From the NCBI GenBank assembly GCA_963666825.2, contig CAXXFE010000001.1, forward strand, positions 124,001 to 188,000: DNA of 64,000 nucleotides, given 5' to 3'. The position numbers were made by a program, and so were the translations under genes. Shown in pieces: positions 18,620 through 25,895 of the stretch. Under the pieces are notes generated by a model. That model made no database searches and had not been told where the DNA came from. It was given only the letters and a program-made list of their open reading frames with translations. Position 1 is the first letter of the stretch, and the number at the start of each line of letters is the position of its first letter. This DNA comes from Saccharicrinis sp963666825 (lineage in GTDB: Bacteria > Bacteroidota > Bacteroidia > Bacteroidales > Marinilabiliaceae).

Positions 18620-19084
18620 ATGATTAGTAAAAAATTAATTGCTTTAGTTGCCCATGATAATCGAAAGCAAGATTTAATTGAATGGGTTAAATATAATTGG
18701 AGAGAATTAATTCTTCATGATTTAGTTTGCACTGGTACAACAGGTGCTATGGTAACAAAAGAATTAGAACAAAAGTGTAAAGAGAATAATGTTGGGCTTC
18801 CAAATATCGTACGCTTAAAGTCTGGTCCATTAGGAGGAGATCAACAATTAGGAGCTTTAATTACAGATGAAGCTGTTGGTATATTAGTTTTCTTTTGGGA
18901 TCCTATGCAACCACAACCGCATGATGTTGATGTAAAAGCATTGTTGCGTATATGTGCTTTATATAATGTTGTTACAGCAACCAATAGGGCAACTGCTGAC
19001 TTTGTAATTTCAAGTACATTATTTCATGAGAAATATTTTCCTATAATTAAAGATTATAGTTCATATGTAAATCGTGTAATTTGA
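18620..19084 (+). CDS. mgsA: Methylglyoxal synthase
   Basis: This 154-residue cytoplasmic enzyme converts dihydroxyacetone phosphate to methylglyoxal and phosphate, a glycolytic overflow bypass. The family blocks are all present: KKLIALVAHDNRKQDLIEW (His near the N terminus), VCTGTTGAM, SGPLGGDQQLGALI with the catalytic Asp, FFWDPMQPQPHDVDVKALLR, and VVTATNRATADF. The ATG at 18620 gives the usual length of about 152; a TTG 24 bp upstream is less likely. It is followed by a strong hairpin. Its position close to pfkA suggests control of triose phosphate during rapid growth on deoxysugars or sugar acids. Confidence 0.95.
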   Translation: MISKKLIALVAHDNRKQDLIEWVKYNWRELILHDLVCTGTTGAMVTKELEQKCKENNVGLPNIVRLKSGPLGGDQQLGALITDEAVGILVFFWDPMQPQPHDVDVKALLRICALYNVVTATNRATADFVISSTLFHEKYFPIIKDYSSYVNRVI

Positions 19085-19130
19085 TAATTACTTACTAGCC
19101 GAAGATTTTTGATTTGTATTAGTTTTTAAA

Positions 19131-19168
19131 TGATTATCAAAGAATGTATTTTCTTTGGTAATCATTTT
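19131..19168 (+). terminator. Terminator hairpin after mgsA
   Basis: A 14-bp stem (TGATTATCAAAGAA, 19131-19144, with 19151-19164, one G-T pair) and a 6-nt loop is followed by TTTTG. It ends the pfkA-mgsA region. Confidence 0.75.
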
Positions 19169-19209
19169 GAGCTTTGATGTTTTGTTATTAGAATTTAATA
19201 TTTAATAAG

Positions 19210-19443
19210 ATGGTAAAGTATAGTGACTTTGAAAATGAAAAAATAGATCGGTTAAATTACGAACTTATTAAGCAAAGATCAGATATTGAGTATTTTTCAA
19301 TATTTTCAGTAAGAGGAAATTATATACAAAGTGGGAAATATCTTGTTATAGAATCCTTAAGTATGATGCCATCTGGAAATTACATTTTAATAATTAATAA
19401 AATTAATGGTAGTTGTGAAATATTTACCATTAGGAGAAAATAG
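19210..19443 (+). CDS. Hypothetical protein, 77 residues
   Basis: A small open frame lies between the mgsA terminator and the left IS6 copy. The sequence (MVKYSDFENEKIDRLNYELI, then a beta-rich stretch SGNYILIINKINGSCEIF) is unrecognised. It stops 16 bp before the IS, so it seems intact and outside the element. Composition is like its neighbours. Confidence that it is a real gene is moderate. Confidence 0.45.
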   Translation: MVKYSDFENEKIDRLNYELIKQRSDIEYFSIFSVRGNYIQSGKYLVIESLSMMPSGNYILIINKINGSCEIFTIRRK

Positions 19444-19459
19444 TAATAGCAAATTTAAA

Positions 19460-20263
19460 GGTTCTGTCGCATTAATAATATTGTATCTTAAAGATTACTA
19501 TTTTTGGATATGATACAAGCACAAGTTGGATGGTTTAAGGGATTTAGATTTCCCCAAGAAGTAATTCTTCAAACTGTTTTTTATAAACTCAGATTTAGTT
19601 TGAGTTATCGTGATGTCGAAGAACTACTCTTCCTTCGCGGTGTTATCATTGATCATTCGACTATTCAACGTTGGGTTAATCATTTTTCACCATTATTGAA
19701 TACTAAATTGAACCAACGAAAAAAGCGTGTAGGGCTTAGTTGGTACATGGATGAGACTTATATAAAGGTTAATGGCAAGTGGGTGTATTTCTATAGAGCA
19801 GTTGATAAGCAAGGCCAGACAGTAGATTTCTATCTCTCCGAGAATCGAGATAAGAAAGCAGCATTGACCTTCTTTTATAAAGCATTTGCCAATAATGGAA
19901 TTCCGGAGAAAGTCACTATAGACAAGAGTGGAGCAAATATAGCAGCTTTGGATCAGATCAATGAAGATAATACAAACAACGGTGAAATAATACGTATTGA
20001 AAAACGGTGTCACAAATACCTTAATAATCGAATAGAACAGGATCATCGGTTCATCAAAAGAAGGACAAATCCCATGCTTGGCTTCAAAAGTTTTTCTTCG
20101 GCGAAAAACACTTTGACCGGACTTGAATTAATACGAATGATTCAAAAACAACAAGTTGTTCATGGGTATGGTATGTCTAATTGGCAAATATTTAGAAGTT
20201 TGGCAGCATAAAAGCTAGTATTTGCGATAGAAAAAATATCTAACTTATTAATGCGACAGAACC
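19460..20263 (+). mobile_element. IS6-family insertion sequence, copy 1
   Basis: An 804-bp element with perfect 19-bp terminal inverted repeats (GGTTCTGTCGCATTAATAA at 19460-19478 and its complement at 20245-20263). It carries one transposase gene. No 8-bp target duplication is seen (flanks AATTTAAA and ATTCATAA). An apparently identical copy in the opposite orientation is at 36662-37465. Confidence 0.93.
19504..20211 (+). CDS. IS6-family transposase
   Basis: A 235-residue DDE transposase. The N-terminal helix-turn-helix has the IS6 hallmark FSLSYRDVEELLFLRGVIIDHSTIQRWV. The catalytic Asp residues are in WYMDETYIKV and VTIDKSGANI, and the Glu in NNRIEQDHRFIKRR. IS6 elements move by replicative transposition and can form cointegrates, inversions and pseudo-compound transposons. 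Translation starts as annotated 44 bp inside the left end, from an ATA/TTG-like context (the first clear methionine is in GGATATGATACAAG), so the exact N terminus is uncertain by about two residues. Confidence 0.93.
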   Translation: MDMIQAQVGWFKGFRFPQEVILQTVFYKLRFSLSYRDVEELLFLRGVIIDHSTIQRWVNHFSPLLNTKLNQRKKRVGLSWYMDETYIKVNGKWVYFYRAVDKQGQTVDFYLSENRDKKAALTFFYKAFANNGIPEKVTIDKSGANIAALDQINEDNTNNGEIIRIEKRCHKYLNNRIEQDHRFIKRRTNPMLGFKSFSSAKNTLTGLELIRMIQKQQVVHGYGMSNWQIFRSLAA

Positions 20264-20330
20264 ATTCATAAGACCAAAAATTACCTTCATTTTTCAATCT
20301 ATCAAATAATTGTTGTTTTAAAAAATTCAT
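20264..20330 (-). pseudogene. 5' stub of a gene cut off by IS6 copy 1
   Basis: On the minus strand an ATG at 20330 opens a frame (MNFLKQQLFDRLKNEGNFWS...) that runs into the IS end after 22 codons. The stub looks like a genuine N terminus but is too short to assign. The rest of the gene is not seen next to copy 2. It may mark the insertion or rearrangement point. Confidence 0.45.
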
Positions 20331-20540
20331 TTTCAATATAGATTATATTATCAAAGATAATAATATGTTATATTATATTATAACATCATATAAGATATTT
20401 TTGCTAATCACATATAAAATTACGTATATATCTTTGTCATTATGGCAATACTATTTCTATAAAAGGATTGTAAAATTTTATAATGGCAAATTTTGCCTTT
20501 ATGGATAATCTCTTTATGATTGTCTTTATAGGGTTAAACT

Positions 20541-20556
20541 TGCGTTTTATGATACT
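20541..20556 (+). repeat. Cassette-boundary motif, copy 1
   Basis: TGCGTTTTATGATACT, a one-base variant of the TGCGTTTnnTGAGACT form. It lies 28 bp beyond the stop of the minus-strand DUF7660 gene. The rest of the 20331-20584 gap is very AT-rich and holds no gene that I can support. Confidence 0.5.
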
Positions 20557-20584
20557 CTTTAGCTTAGAATTCTATTGCTAGTAG

Positions 20585-20812
20585 TTATTCATATACAGCA
20601 GCTCCTCTTAAAATATCAGCAAAGACTTTATAATCCTGTTTATCCGAGTCAACATTCTGCCCCGTATTTTTATAATATCCTTGAATATCTTGTGTATAAG
20701 CAATCATTGCACCCAAAAAACTATCAAGGTCGGTATTTACATATTCTTCTGGTCTCATATTTAAATCATCTCTTAAATCGTCAAGAATATCAATAAATTC
20801 GTTTTTTTTCAT
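20585..20812 (-). CDS. DUF7660 family protein
   Basis: A 75-residue acidic protein. The C-terminal half, LGAMIAYTQDIQGYYKNTGQ followed by KVFADILRGAAVYE, matches the small DUF7660 family by recall (pattern: DGYYKNTGQ ... FADILxAAxIYE). Members are often scattered in accessory regions and toxin-immunity loci; the biochemical role is unknown. It is followed on its own strand by boundary motif copy 1. No close partner gene suggests a single-gene cassette. Confidence 0.65.
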   Translation of the reverse strand: MKKNEFIDILDDLRDDLNMRPEEYVNTDLDSFLGAMIAYTQDIQGYYKNTGQNVDSDKQDYKVFADILRGAAVYE

Positions 20813-20839
20813 TTGACCGTATTTAACATTAAAGCTTGT

Positions 20840-20855
20840 TGCGTTTGGTGAGACT
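20840..20855 (+). repeat. Cassette-boundary motif, copy 2
   Basis: TGCGTTTGGTGAGACT, full form. It lies 12 bp beyond the stop of the minus-strand RelE-type toxin gene and 27 bp before the start of the DUF7660 gene. Confidence 0.65.
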
Positions 20856-20867
20856 TTATCCGTCTAA

Positions 20868-21197
20868 TTATAGATGGTGAGAATCCACATGGTTATTACT
20901 AATGTATCGAACTAGATAAATAAGTTCATCGTTCTTTTTATATTTTGTAAAGAATACATACCAGTGGGTGTTTTTATTTTTTTTGAAAGTAGCATACTGC
21001 ATCCCTTTACCATACTTATTAAAATAGGAAGGAGCTTGTCGCTTTTGTCTTTGGTGGAGTGAGGTTTCAATATCACTGAACAAATCTTCAACATACTTAA
21101 TTGCAGATTCTTCAAAACCAAAATAGTCTTTTTCGTAAAGCACTTGTGATAATTCTCTCAAGTATTTACGAACTTCGGGAAGGGCAACAACTCTCAT
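20868..21197 (-). CDS. RelE/ParE-family toxin
   Basis: A 109-residue basic protein with the RelE/ParE fold pattern: N-terminal helix pair (RKYLRELSQVLYEKDYFGF), then beta strands with YATFKKNKNTHWYVFFTKY and YLVRYISNNH near the C terminus. Such toxins are ribosome-dependent mRNA nucleases or gyrase inhibitors, held inactive by the antitoxin. Its start codon overlaps the stop of the upstream antitoxin by one base (ATGA type), so the pair is translationally coupled. Which RelE/ParE subclass it belongs to is not clear. Confidence 0.82.
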   Translation of the reverse strand: MRVVALPEVRKYLRELSQVLYEKDYFGFEESAIKYVEDLFSDIETSLHQRQKRQAPSYFNKYGKGMQYATFKKNKNTHWYVFFTKYKKNDELIYLVRYISNNHVDSHHL

Positions 21198-21424
21198 TAC
21201 CGTTTCCCTTTACGATATATTTTCCTAATGTCTTCTTTTACACCGTCTAAAAGTTCGTTCATTGAAATAGCCCGCTTCAGATCTTCATCAGGCTCAAGAT
21301 ATTCCTGTTTCTGAAGTACGAAAGTTTCATTTTTACCCCTTTGTATAATTATTTGTTCACTTGCTGCTAAATCAAGATACTTTTTCATATTGTTGCGGAG
21401 CTCTGCTGAACTAATTACTCTCAT
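21197..21424 (-). CDS. Phd/YefM-type antitoxin
   Basis: A 75-residue antitoxin. The N-terminal MRVISSAELRNNMKKYLDLA is the Phd/YefM DNA-binding start, and IIIQRGKNETFVLQKQEYL is the central strand pair. The C-terminal charged tail (LLDGVKEDIRKIYRKGKR) would wrap the toxin. It is the first gene of the pair and overlaps the toxin by one base. The promoter upstream carries a perfect palindrome with TGTACA ends, the usual type of operator for this family, so autorepression is likely. Confidence 0.85.
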   Translation of the reverse strand: MRVISSAELRNNMKKYLDLAASEQIIIQRGKNETFVLQKQEYLEPDEDLKRAISMNELLDGVKEDIRKIYRKGKR

Positions 21425-21439
21425 GACATTAAATTTTGA

Positions 21440-21463
21440 TGTACATTATAATGTACAAATATA
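21440..21463 (-). promoter_or_regulatory. Promoter and operator of the RelE-type toxin-antitoxin pair
   Basis: An 18-bp perfect palindrome (TGTACATTATAATGTACA, 21440-21457) overlaps a Bacteroidota -7 element TATATTTG on the minus strand (21456-21463), 31 bp before the antitoxin start. The overlap would let the antitoxin block its own promoter. Confidence 0.65.
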
Positions 21464-21508
21464 CTAAATTCTTCTCTTCAACTAGCTAAGTTTGTGTACT
21501 ATTCTATT

Positions 21509-21524
21509 TGCGTTTATGAGAACT
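21509..21524 (+). repeat. Cassette-boundary motif, copy 3
   Basis: TGCGTTTATGAGAACT, a variant with one base shifted. It overlaps the stop codon of the minus-strand 75-residue gene that follows. Confidence 0.55.
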
Positions 21525-21750
21525 ATTTGTCAGGATTAACTAAATGAAGATACTCACAAAAGAAAGCTCCACTATATCCTATTAAATGTACACATTCTTG
21601 TCCGCCTTTATCAAGGTCGCTATCAGTTAGGCACTCCCATAATTTGCCTTTATACTGTTCTAAGGTTGATTCATAACAGGTATGCATAACCACTTTATTA
21701 CCTTTCTGAAAGGTATTGGTTTTGTTCTGATTGATATACTCTTGAGTCAT
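21523..21750 (-). CDS. Hypothetical protein, 75 residues (paralogue A)
   Basis: A small protein of unknown family (MTQEYINQNKTNTFQKGNKV..., CVHLIGYSGAFFCEYLHLVN). It has three Cys residues and an aromatic C-terminal end. A paralogue with 67 of 75 identical residues by my alignment is at 27644-27871. Both are on the minus strand and both have the boundary motif overlapping the stop codon. The GNKVVMHTC and YKGKLWECLTDS segments suggest a small beta-barrel (SH3-like) fold, which is only a guess. Confidence 0.7.
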   Translation of the reverse strand: MTQEYINQNKTNTFQKGNKVVMHTCYESTLEQYKGKLWECLTDSDLDKGGQECVHLIGYSGAFFCEYLHLVNPDK

Positions 21751-21788
21751 TTAGTATTTATTGTTATTCCTGGTTCTGTTAGTAGTTG

Positions 21789-21801
21789 GTTTTCTGAGAC
21801 T
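21789..21801 (+). repeat. Cassette-boundary motif, copy 4
   Basis: GTTTTCTGAGACT, of the TTTnCTGAGACT subtype. It lies in the gap upstream of the S41 peptidase, 69 bp before copy 5, with no gene between the two copies. Confidence 0.6.
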
Positions 21802-21857
21802 AATTATTGTAGTAGAAGGATGCTTTAATGGACTTATTCATATTGCGTTGATTGCTG

Positions 21858-21870
21858 CTTTTCTGAGACT
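21858..21870 (+). repeat. Cassette-boundary motif, copy 5
   Basis: CTTTTCTGAGACT. Copies 4 and 5 enclose only about 55 bp, which could be an empty or collapsed cassette. The S41 promoter begins about 90 bp further on. Confidence 0.6.
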
Positions 21871-21958
21871 ATATTTACCTAGCAATATAAATTCCTTCTA
21901 ACACCAGATTCGATTCAATTGCACTATTCTACTTGTACAAAAAAAAACAATTATTTTT

Positions 21959-22000
21959 CAACTAAGTATTTAGTTGTATATTTGAACTAATCTTTTAGTT
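21959..22000 (+). promoter_or_regulatory. Promoter of the S41 peptidase gene with two operator-like palindromes
   Basis: CAACTAAGTATTTAGTTG (21959-21976) and AACTAATCTTTTAGTT (21985-22000) are two similar inverted repeats on either side of a -7 element TATATTTG (21977-21984). The start codon is 37 bp after the -7 box. A dimeric repressor such as a BlaI/MecI- or TetR-type protein would fit; none is adjacent. Confidence 0.55.
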
Positions 22001-22021
22001 GAACAGTTAATAATTAATGAA

Positions 22022-23335
22022 ATGAAAAAATTGCTTTATTTAATTTGTGTATGTTTCAGTTGTAATTTATATTCTCAAACTCTTTCAGTTGAACAGGTTA
22101 AATCAGATATTGATTCCATAGTAGAGATATTATCAAATGTTCATGCAACATTTAATGATTCACCTAACAAACAGAAAATAATTAATATTCGCGATACGAT
22201 CAATACCCAAATGACAAGTCATGAATTGTATAGAACACTTCAGCCTTTAGTCACTTTAGACGGTCACACTTTTTTAATATTTAAAGGTGAAATACTTCCA
22301 AAGGTTGAAAATCCCTTTTTCCCTTTTGAGACCATTATATTTCAGAACAGGTTATATGTTAAAACAAATACCTCCAACGATTCACTAATAACAAAAGGAA
22401 GTGAAATATTAAAAATTAACGGAGAGGATGTATCTGTAATCATCAGAAAAATTCTTAATTATGTTCATGGTGAAAAAAATGAATTTAAAGTTCGCTCAAT
22501 AGACAATATGGGGTTTGCTACTTATTACAGGTTAGTTTATGGAAATTATTCAACATTTAATGTCGAATATAAAAACAAGAGTGAAACAAAAATTACAGAG
22601 GTAAAAGGTGTAAACTGGAAACACTTTCCTAAACATAAAAAAGAACCTCTTGAATATAAATTGATTGATAATGACATAGCCTATCTAAAAGTTGGCAAAT
22701 TCAGGAATCCCCATGCATTTCTTCCTTTTATTGATTCTGTTTTCACCGATATTAAGAACAAAAAAATAAGCAACCTTATTATTGATAAAACTAGTGGAGG
22801 TGGCTTTAACGAATTAGCTGATTCATTATTCAGTTACATTACAAGCAATCCTTACAGTAATTTTGAAAAACAGGTAGTAAAAATAAGTGGTGACTCCAAA
22901 GATTTTATTGCAGAACAGTCGGATAACGGGCGAATAAAGGGAGATTATTTCATAATTGAGAATAAGCCATCTAAGAAAATAATAAGACAGAATCAATTTA
23001 AGGGTAAGGTATATGTTTTAACAGGCCCAAGAGCATATTCTTGCGCAACATTATTTGTTGCCATGGCAAAATGCTATTCAAATGCCATTATTGTTGGAGA
23101 AGAAACAGGTCAGCCATTAATTAGCAATGGGAGTATATGTAGACACAAATTGTCGAATTCAGGTATATACTTATATACAAGTTTTTCAACATTTTATATG
23201 CCATGTGCTGTTAACGAAATAGATGGAGTCAAGCCTGATTTAGAAGTAGAAAAAACGTTGGATGACTTACTTTACGACAATGATAAATATCTTAAGTTCA
23301 CAGTTGACTACATTAAAAAGCAAGAAAACCCATGA
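22022..23335 (+). CDS. S41 family peptidase, secreted
   Basis: A 437-residue protein with a signal peptide (to about residue 18, LYSQ). The C-terminal half is a tail-specific protease domain: DNDIAYLKVGKFRNP, NLIIDKTSGGGFNELADSLF, KGKVYVLTGPRAYSCATLFV with the likely nucleophile Ser, and AIIVGEETGQPLISNG. The region of about residues 100-190 may be a PDZ-like segment (GSEILKINGEDVSVIIRKIL). These enzymes trim or degrade periplasmic proteins. The length is normal for Bacteroidota members. It stands alone on the plus strand in the island with its own promoter, so it looks like a single-gene cargo unit. Confidence 0.85.
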   Translation: MKKLLYLICVCFSCNLYSQTLSVEQVKSDIDSIVEILSNVHATFNDSPNKQKIINIRDTINTQMTSHELYRTLQPLVTLDGHTFLIFKGEILPKVENPFFPFETIIFQNRLYVKTNTSNDSLITKGSEILKINGEDVSVIIRKILNYVHGEKNEFKVRSIDNMGFATYYRLVYGNYSTFNVEYKNKSETKITEVKGVNWKHFPKHKKEPLEYKLIDNDIAYLKVGKFRNPHAFLPFIDSVFTDIKNKKISNLIIDKTSGGGFNELADSLFSYITSNPYSNFEKQVVKISGDSKDFIAEQSDNGRIKGDYFIIENKPSKKIIRQNQFKGKVYVLTGPRAYSCATLFVAMAKCYSNAIIVGEETGQPLISNGSICRHKLSNSGIYLYTSFSTFYMPCAVNEIDGVKPDLEVEKTLDDLLYDNDKYLKFTVDYIKKQENP

Positions 23336-23618
23336 ATTAATATAATGAAACACACCTGCTCATAATAAAAACACCAGCATATAAAACGCTAGTATAAAAG
23401 ATATGGCATTCATGCTATTGTGGAATTTGATTGGGTAATCGAATACCGCCAAATCAAAGATTTGGCTTTAATTTGAAAAGATAAAAAACAATTAAAATAT
23501 TTGGTTCAGTGGAGTTTTGGGTGGTTTGATTCGTTATATTGTCAAATGATTCTTCTAGCCAACCGTTAGGCACCATAAAATTTAACGACCTACATACTTC
23601 AAAATAAAAAAATAAAAA
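23336..23618. other. Intergenic region with hairpins, no gene seen
   Basis: This 283-bp gap holds a perfect 8-bp inverted repeat (GCCAAATC-AAA-GATTTGGC, 23448-23466) and GCCAACCGTTAGGCACC at about 23565. GTTAGGC resembles the simple recombination core of integron attC sites (GTTRRRY), but I found no matching partner core, so it is not called as attC. Confidence 0.35.
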
Positions 23619-24731
23619 ATGATACGATTTACATTACTTTCTCTTAGCCTCTTTACTTACTTATTATCGTTTTCTCAGGAAAACTATGAGTTATATTTTG
23701 TAAAAGGAGATTATGAGAGAATATTGGATAAAAGTAAAGTTTTAGCTGATACAAACGATTACTATTGGAATTCCTTAATTCTTGACAAAAAGGGAGAAAC
23801 ATTAAATTCCATAGAAGTATTAAAAAGTGGATTAGAAAAATTTCCTAACAGCCATACGCTTGAGAAGCAATTAATCGAATTTTTGTATAAAACCAGTCAA
23901 TATACCGACATTGAGCAACTTATTACAAAATACCTCGATATCCCAGATATGTTTTTAAAATATGTAAATATTTTGGGTTTTCAGAGAGAATATTTGTTAG
24001 CCATTGATTTACTAACAGACAGGACGAAAACAGATTCGTTGAATATAGCCTATTTGGGTGTTTTGGCGAACTACTATTATCAAATTGACAGCTTAGAATC
24101 TTCTATAAAAGTTCTGGAAAAATTAATTAGCTTAAATCCAAATGACCAGAAAAGCTTAAATAAACTCGCTAATATTTACGTTAAAACCAAAAACTATGAA
24201 AAGGCAATTAAAACATGTGATTTGGTATTGCAAAATGATTCGCTAAATTTAAAATTTGTTCGAATAAAGGGAACAGCAGGTTTTATAAATGAAGATTATA
24301 AACTTGCCAGCAACTGTTTTAAATTACTACTTGCAGAAGGTGATTCAGGAAAGTTTGTACTTAAACACTTAGGGATAAGTCAATTTAGAAACAATGATTT
24401 CAAGGAATCAAGAGGGCATTTGTTTCTGGCATACCAAGTTGATTCTAATGAATTTGAAACAAGCTATTTTCTTGGTAATGCATTTTTAAACTCTCAAAAT
24501 CCAGAACTTGGATTGTTTTATCTTAATAGGGCAGATTCGCTTCTGCAACCGAATCCCATAGTATTATCGACAATTCATTACAATAAACAATCAATATATA
24601 GTGCAATTGGCAACTATGATAAAGCACTAATAAGCTATAAAAATGCATATGATTATAATCCTAAACCTGAATATATCTTTTACATCGCATCATTGTATCA
24701 GAATAAACTCGATGATAAAAAAAGGCTTTAG
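23619..24731 (+). CDS. Secreted TPR-repeat protein, frameshifted near its 3' end
   Basis: A 370-residue protein with a signal peptide (to about residue 19) and tandem tetratricopeptide repeats from about residue 100 (SLNPNDQKSLNKLANIYVKT, NYEKAIKTCDLVLQNDSLNLKF, NYDKALISYKNAYDYNPKPEYIF). TPR proteins act as scaffolds. The frame stops at 24731 just after a run of seven A (24717-24723). With one extra A the frame would continue (DDKKKALEYYELFINLLP...) to a stop at 24884-24886, adding about 52 residues that complete the last repeat. This is a mutation, a sequencing error, or slippage. Confidence 0.8.
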   Translation: MIRFTLLSLSLFTYLLSFSQENYELYFVKGDYERILDKSKVLADTNDYYWNSLILDKKGETLNSIEVLKSGLEKFPNSHTLEKQLIEFLYKTSQYTDIEQLITKYLDIPDMFLKYVNILGFQREYLLAIDLLTDRTKTDSLNIAYLGVLANYYYQIDSLESSIKVLEKLISLNPNDQKSLNKLANIYVKTKNYEKAIKTCDLVLQNDSLNLKFVRIKGTAGFINEDYKLASNCFKLLLAEGDSGKFVLKHLGISQFRNNDFKESRGHLFLAYQVDSNEFETSYFLGNAFLNSQNPELGLFYLNRADSLLQPNPIVLSTIHYNKQSIYSAIGNYDKALISYKNAYDYNPKPEYIFYIASLYQNKLDDKKRL

Positions 24732-24886
24732 AATATTATGAGCTATTTATTAATTTACTCCCAACAAAGCCTGTATCAGAACATAATTACGATGAAAGGC
24801 CGATGGTAATTTCTCTAAGGCAAGCAGATGAAACAAATATAATTCAACTTAAAGAAGAATTATTTTTTAAAGGTGAGTTAAAATAG
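24732..24886 (+). pseudogene. Out-of-frame 3' end of the TPR gene
   Basis: This stretch, in the frame one base off from the TPR gene, encodes KALEYYELFINLLPTKPVSE and continues to GELK before a stop. It reads as the natural end of the TPR protein and has no start codon of its own that would fit. Confidence 0.6.
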
Positions 24887-24905
24887 TAACATACAATATT
24901 ATACT

Positions 24906-25040
24906 ATGAAAATTCTATTAATACTAAGCTTCTTTTTTTTCTTCATGTTTATTTGTATTTCATCTACATATGTTAAATCTTCAATTAATTATATCGTACG
25001 TATGAGGCCGAATGCTTACGTAATGTTAGATGATTTTTAA
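24906..25040 (+). CDS. Putative 44-residue membrane peptide
   Basis: A short frame begins with a strongly hydrophobic stretch (MKILLILSFFFFFMFICISS) and ends in a basic, polar tail (YIVRMRPNAYVMLDDF). It starts 19 bp after the TPR reading frame ends and its stop is 10 bp before boundary motif copy 6. It could be a small membrane protein or toxin-like peptide, or the start of a decayed lipoprotein. It is unrecognised, and small enough to be chance. Confidence 0.4.
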   Translation: MKILLILSFFFFFMFICISSTYVKSSINYIVRMRPNAYVMLDDF

Positions 25041-25049
25041 TATATACAC

Positions 25050-25065
25050 CTTTGCTGAGACTATA
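25050..25065 (+). repeat. Cassette-boundary motif, copy 6
   Basis: CTTTGCTGAGACTATA, 10 bp after the stop of the plus-strand 44-residue frame. It shows the same orientation as copies that follow minus-strand genes. Confidence 0.65.
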
Positions 25066-25228
25066 CTAAATCTAATATAAAAGAAATCTTGAATAAATTG
25101 CATATTAATTTATTTGACTATATAACTTGATAGTTAAATGCATCTAAAAGAATAGAGCGCTTATAAACAACTTAGCCTACTTATAAAACAACGCTCAAAA
25201 AATCAAGAAGGAAAAAAATTTGCATATC

Positions 25229-25250
25229 CATATACCGTAGAGTATATTTG
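25229..25250 (+). promoter_or_regulatory. tetR promoter with overlapping operator
   Basis: CATATACCGTAGAGTATAT (25229-25247) is an imperfect dyad that overlaps a -7 element TATATTTG (25243-25250). A related dyad lies before fabF at 25861-25880. Only 4 bp separate the -7 box from the ATG, so the mRNA may be leaderless. Confidence 0.65.
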
Positions 25251-25254
25251 CAGC

Positions 25255-25845
25255 ATGGTACGTTCGGAGAAAACAAGGCAATTAATAATTGAAAAGACAG
25301 CTTCCATATTCAATAAAAAGGGATATACAGGAACTTATTTGTCGGATTTAACCAATGCCACAGGTTTGACCAAGGGCAGTATTTATGGCAATTTTAAGGA
25401 TAAAAACGAGGTTGCTGTTGAGGCATTCAAATACAATTATAAGTTTCAATCAGAGCAAATACTCGAAATAATGAATCAAGAAAATAATGCAATTGATAAA
25501 TTATTGGTTTTCCTAGATCATTACAAAACCGCTTTTAGACCCATTTTCAATAATGGTGGTTGTGCCATTCTAAATACGGCAGTAGATGCTGATGATGGAA
25601 ATAATTTACTAAAAGAAGAAGTAATTAAGACCATTCACAATTGGCATCAAAGAATTGTTACTATTTTGAAAGAAGGAATAAAACAAAATGAACTGGAAAG
25701 TATTGATGTCGAAAACTTTTCTTTTCGAATAATAGCGTTGGTTGAGGGTAGTGTTATGTTGGCAAAAACCCTTGATAAACCTGAAATATTATTGAACAAT
25801 ATAAACTTTCTAGAAACAGAAATTAATCAAATAAAAAAGAGCTAA
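25255..25845 (+). CDS. TetR/AcrR family transcriptional regulator
   Basis: A 196-residue repressor. The N-terminal helix-turn-helix reads TRQLIIEKTASIFNKKGYTG, TYLSDLTNATGLTKGSIYGNFKDKNEVAV, and the C-terminal part is a ligand-binding helical domain (RPIFNNGGCAILNTAVDADD is typical of the AcrR-like TetR_C group). It is followed after 50 bp by fabF on the same strand. ATACCG-type dyads in front of both genes suggest it represses both and responds to an acyl or drug-like ligand. The ligand is not known. Confidence 0.9.
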   Translation: MVRSEKTRQLIIEKTASIFNKKGYTGTYLSDLTNATGLTKGSIYGNFKDKNEVAVEAFKYNYKFQSEQILEIMNQENNAIDKLLVFLDHYKTAFRPIFNNGGCAILNTAVDADDGNNLLKEEVIKTIHNWHQRIVTILKEGIKQNELESIDVENFSFRIIALVEGSVMLAKTLDKPEILLNNINFLETEINQIKKS

Positions 25846-25860
25846 AAAAATTTGTCAAAT

Positions 25861-25880
25861 CATATACCGTTCGGTATGTT
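25861..25880 (+). promoter_or_regulatory. Operator-like palindrome before fabF
   Basis: CATATACCGTTCGGTATGTT contains the perfect dyad CATACCG-type arms ATACCG/CGGTAT with a TT centre. It resembles the site before tetR and sits 16-35 bp upstream of the fabF start, consistent with TetR control. Confidence 0.65.
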
Positions 25881-25895
25881 AACTAATTTTATAAA

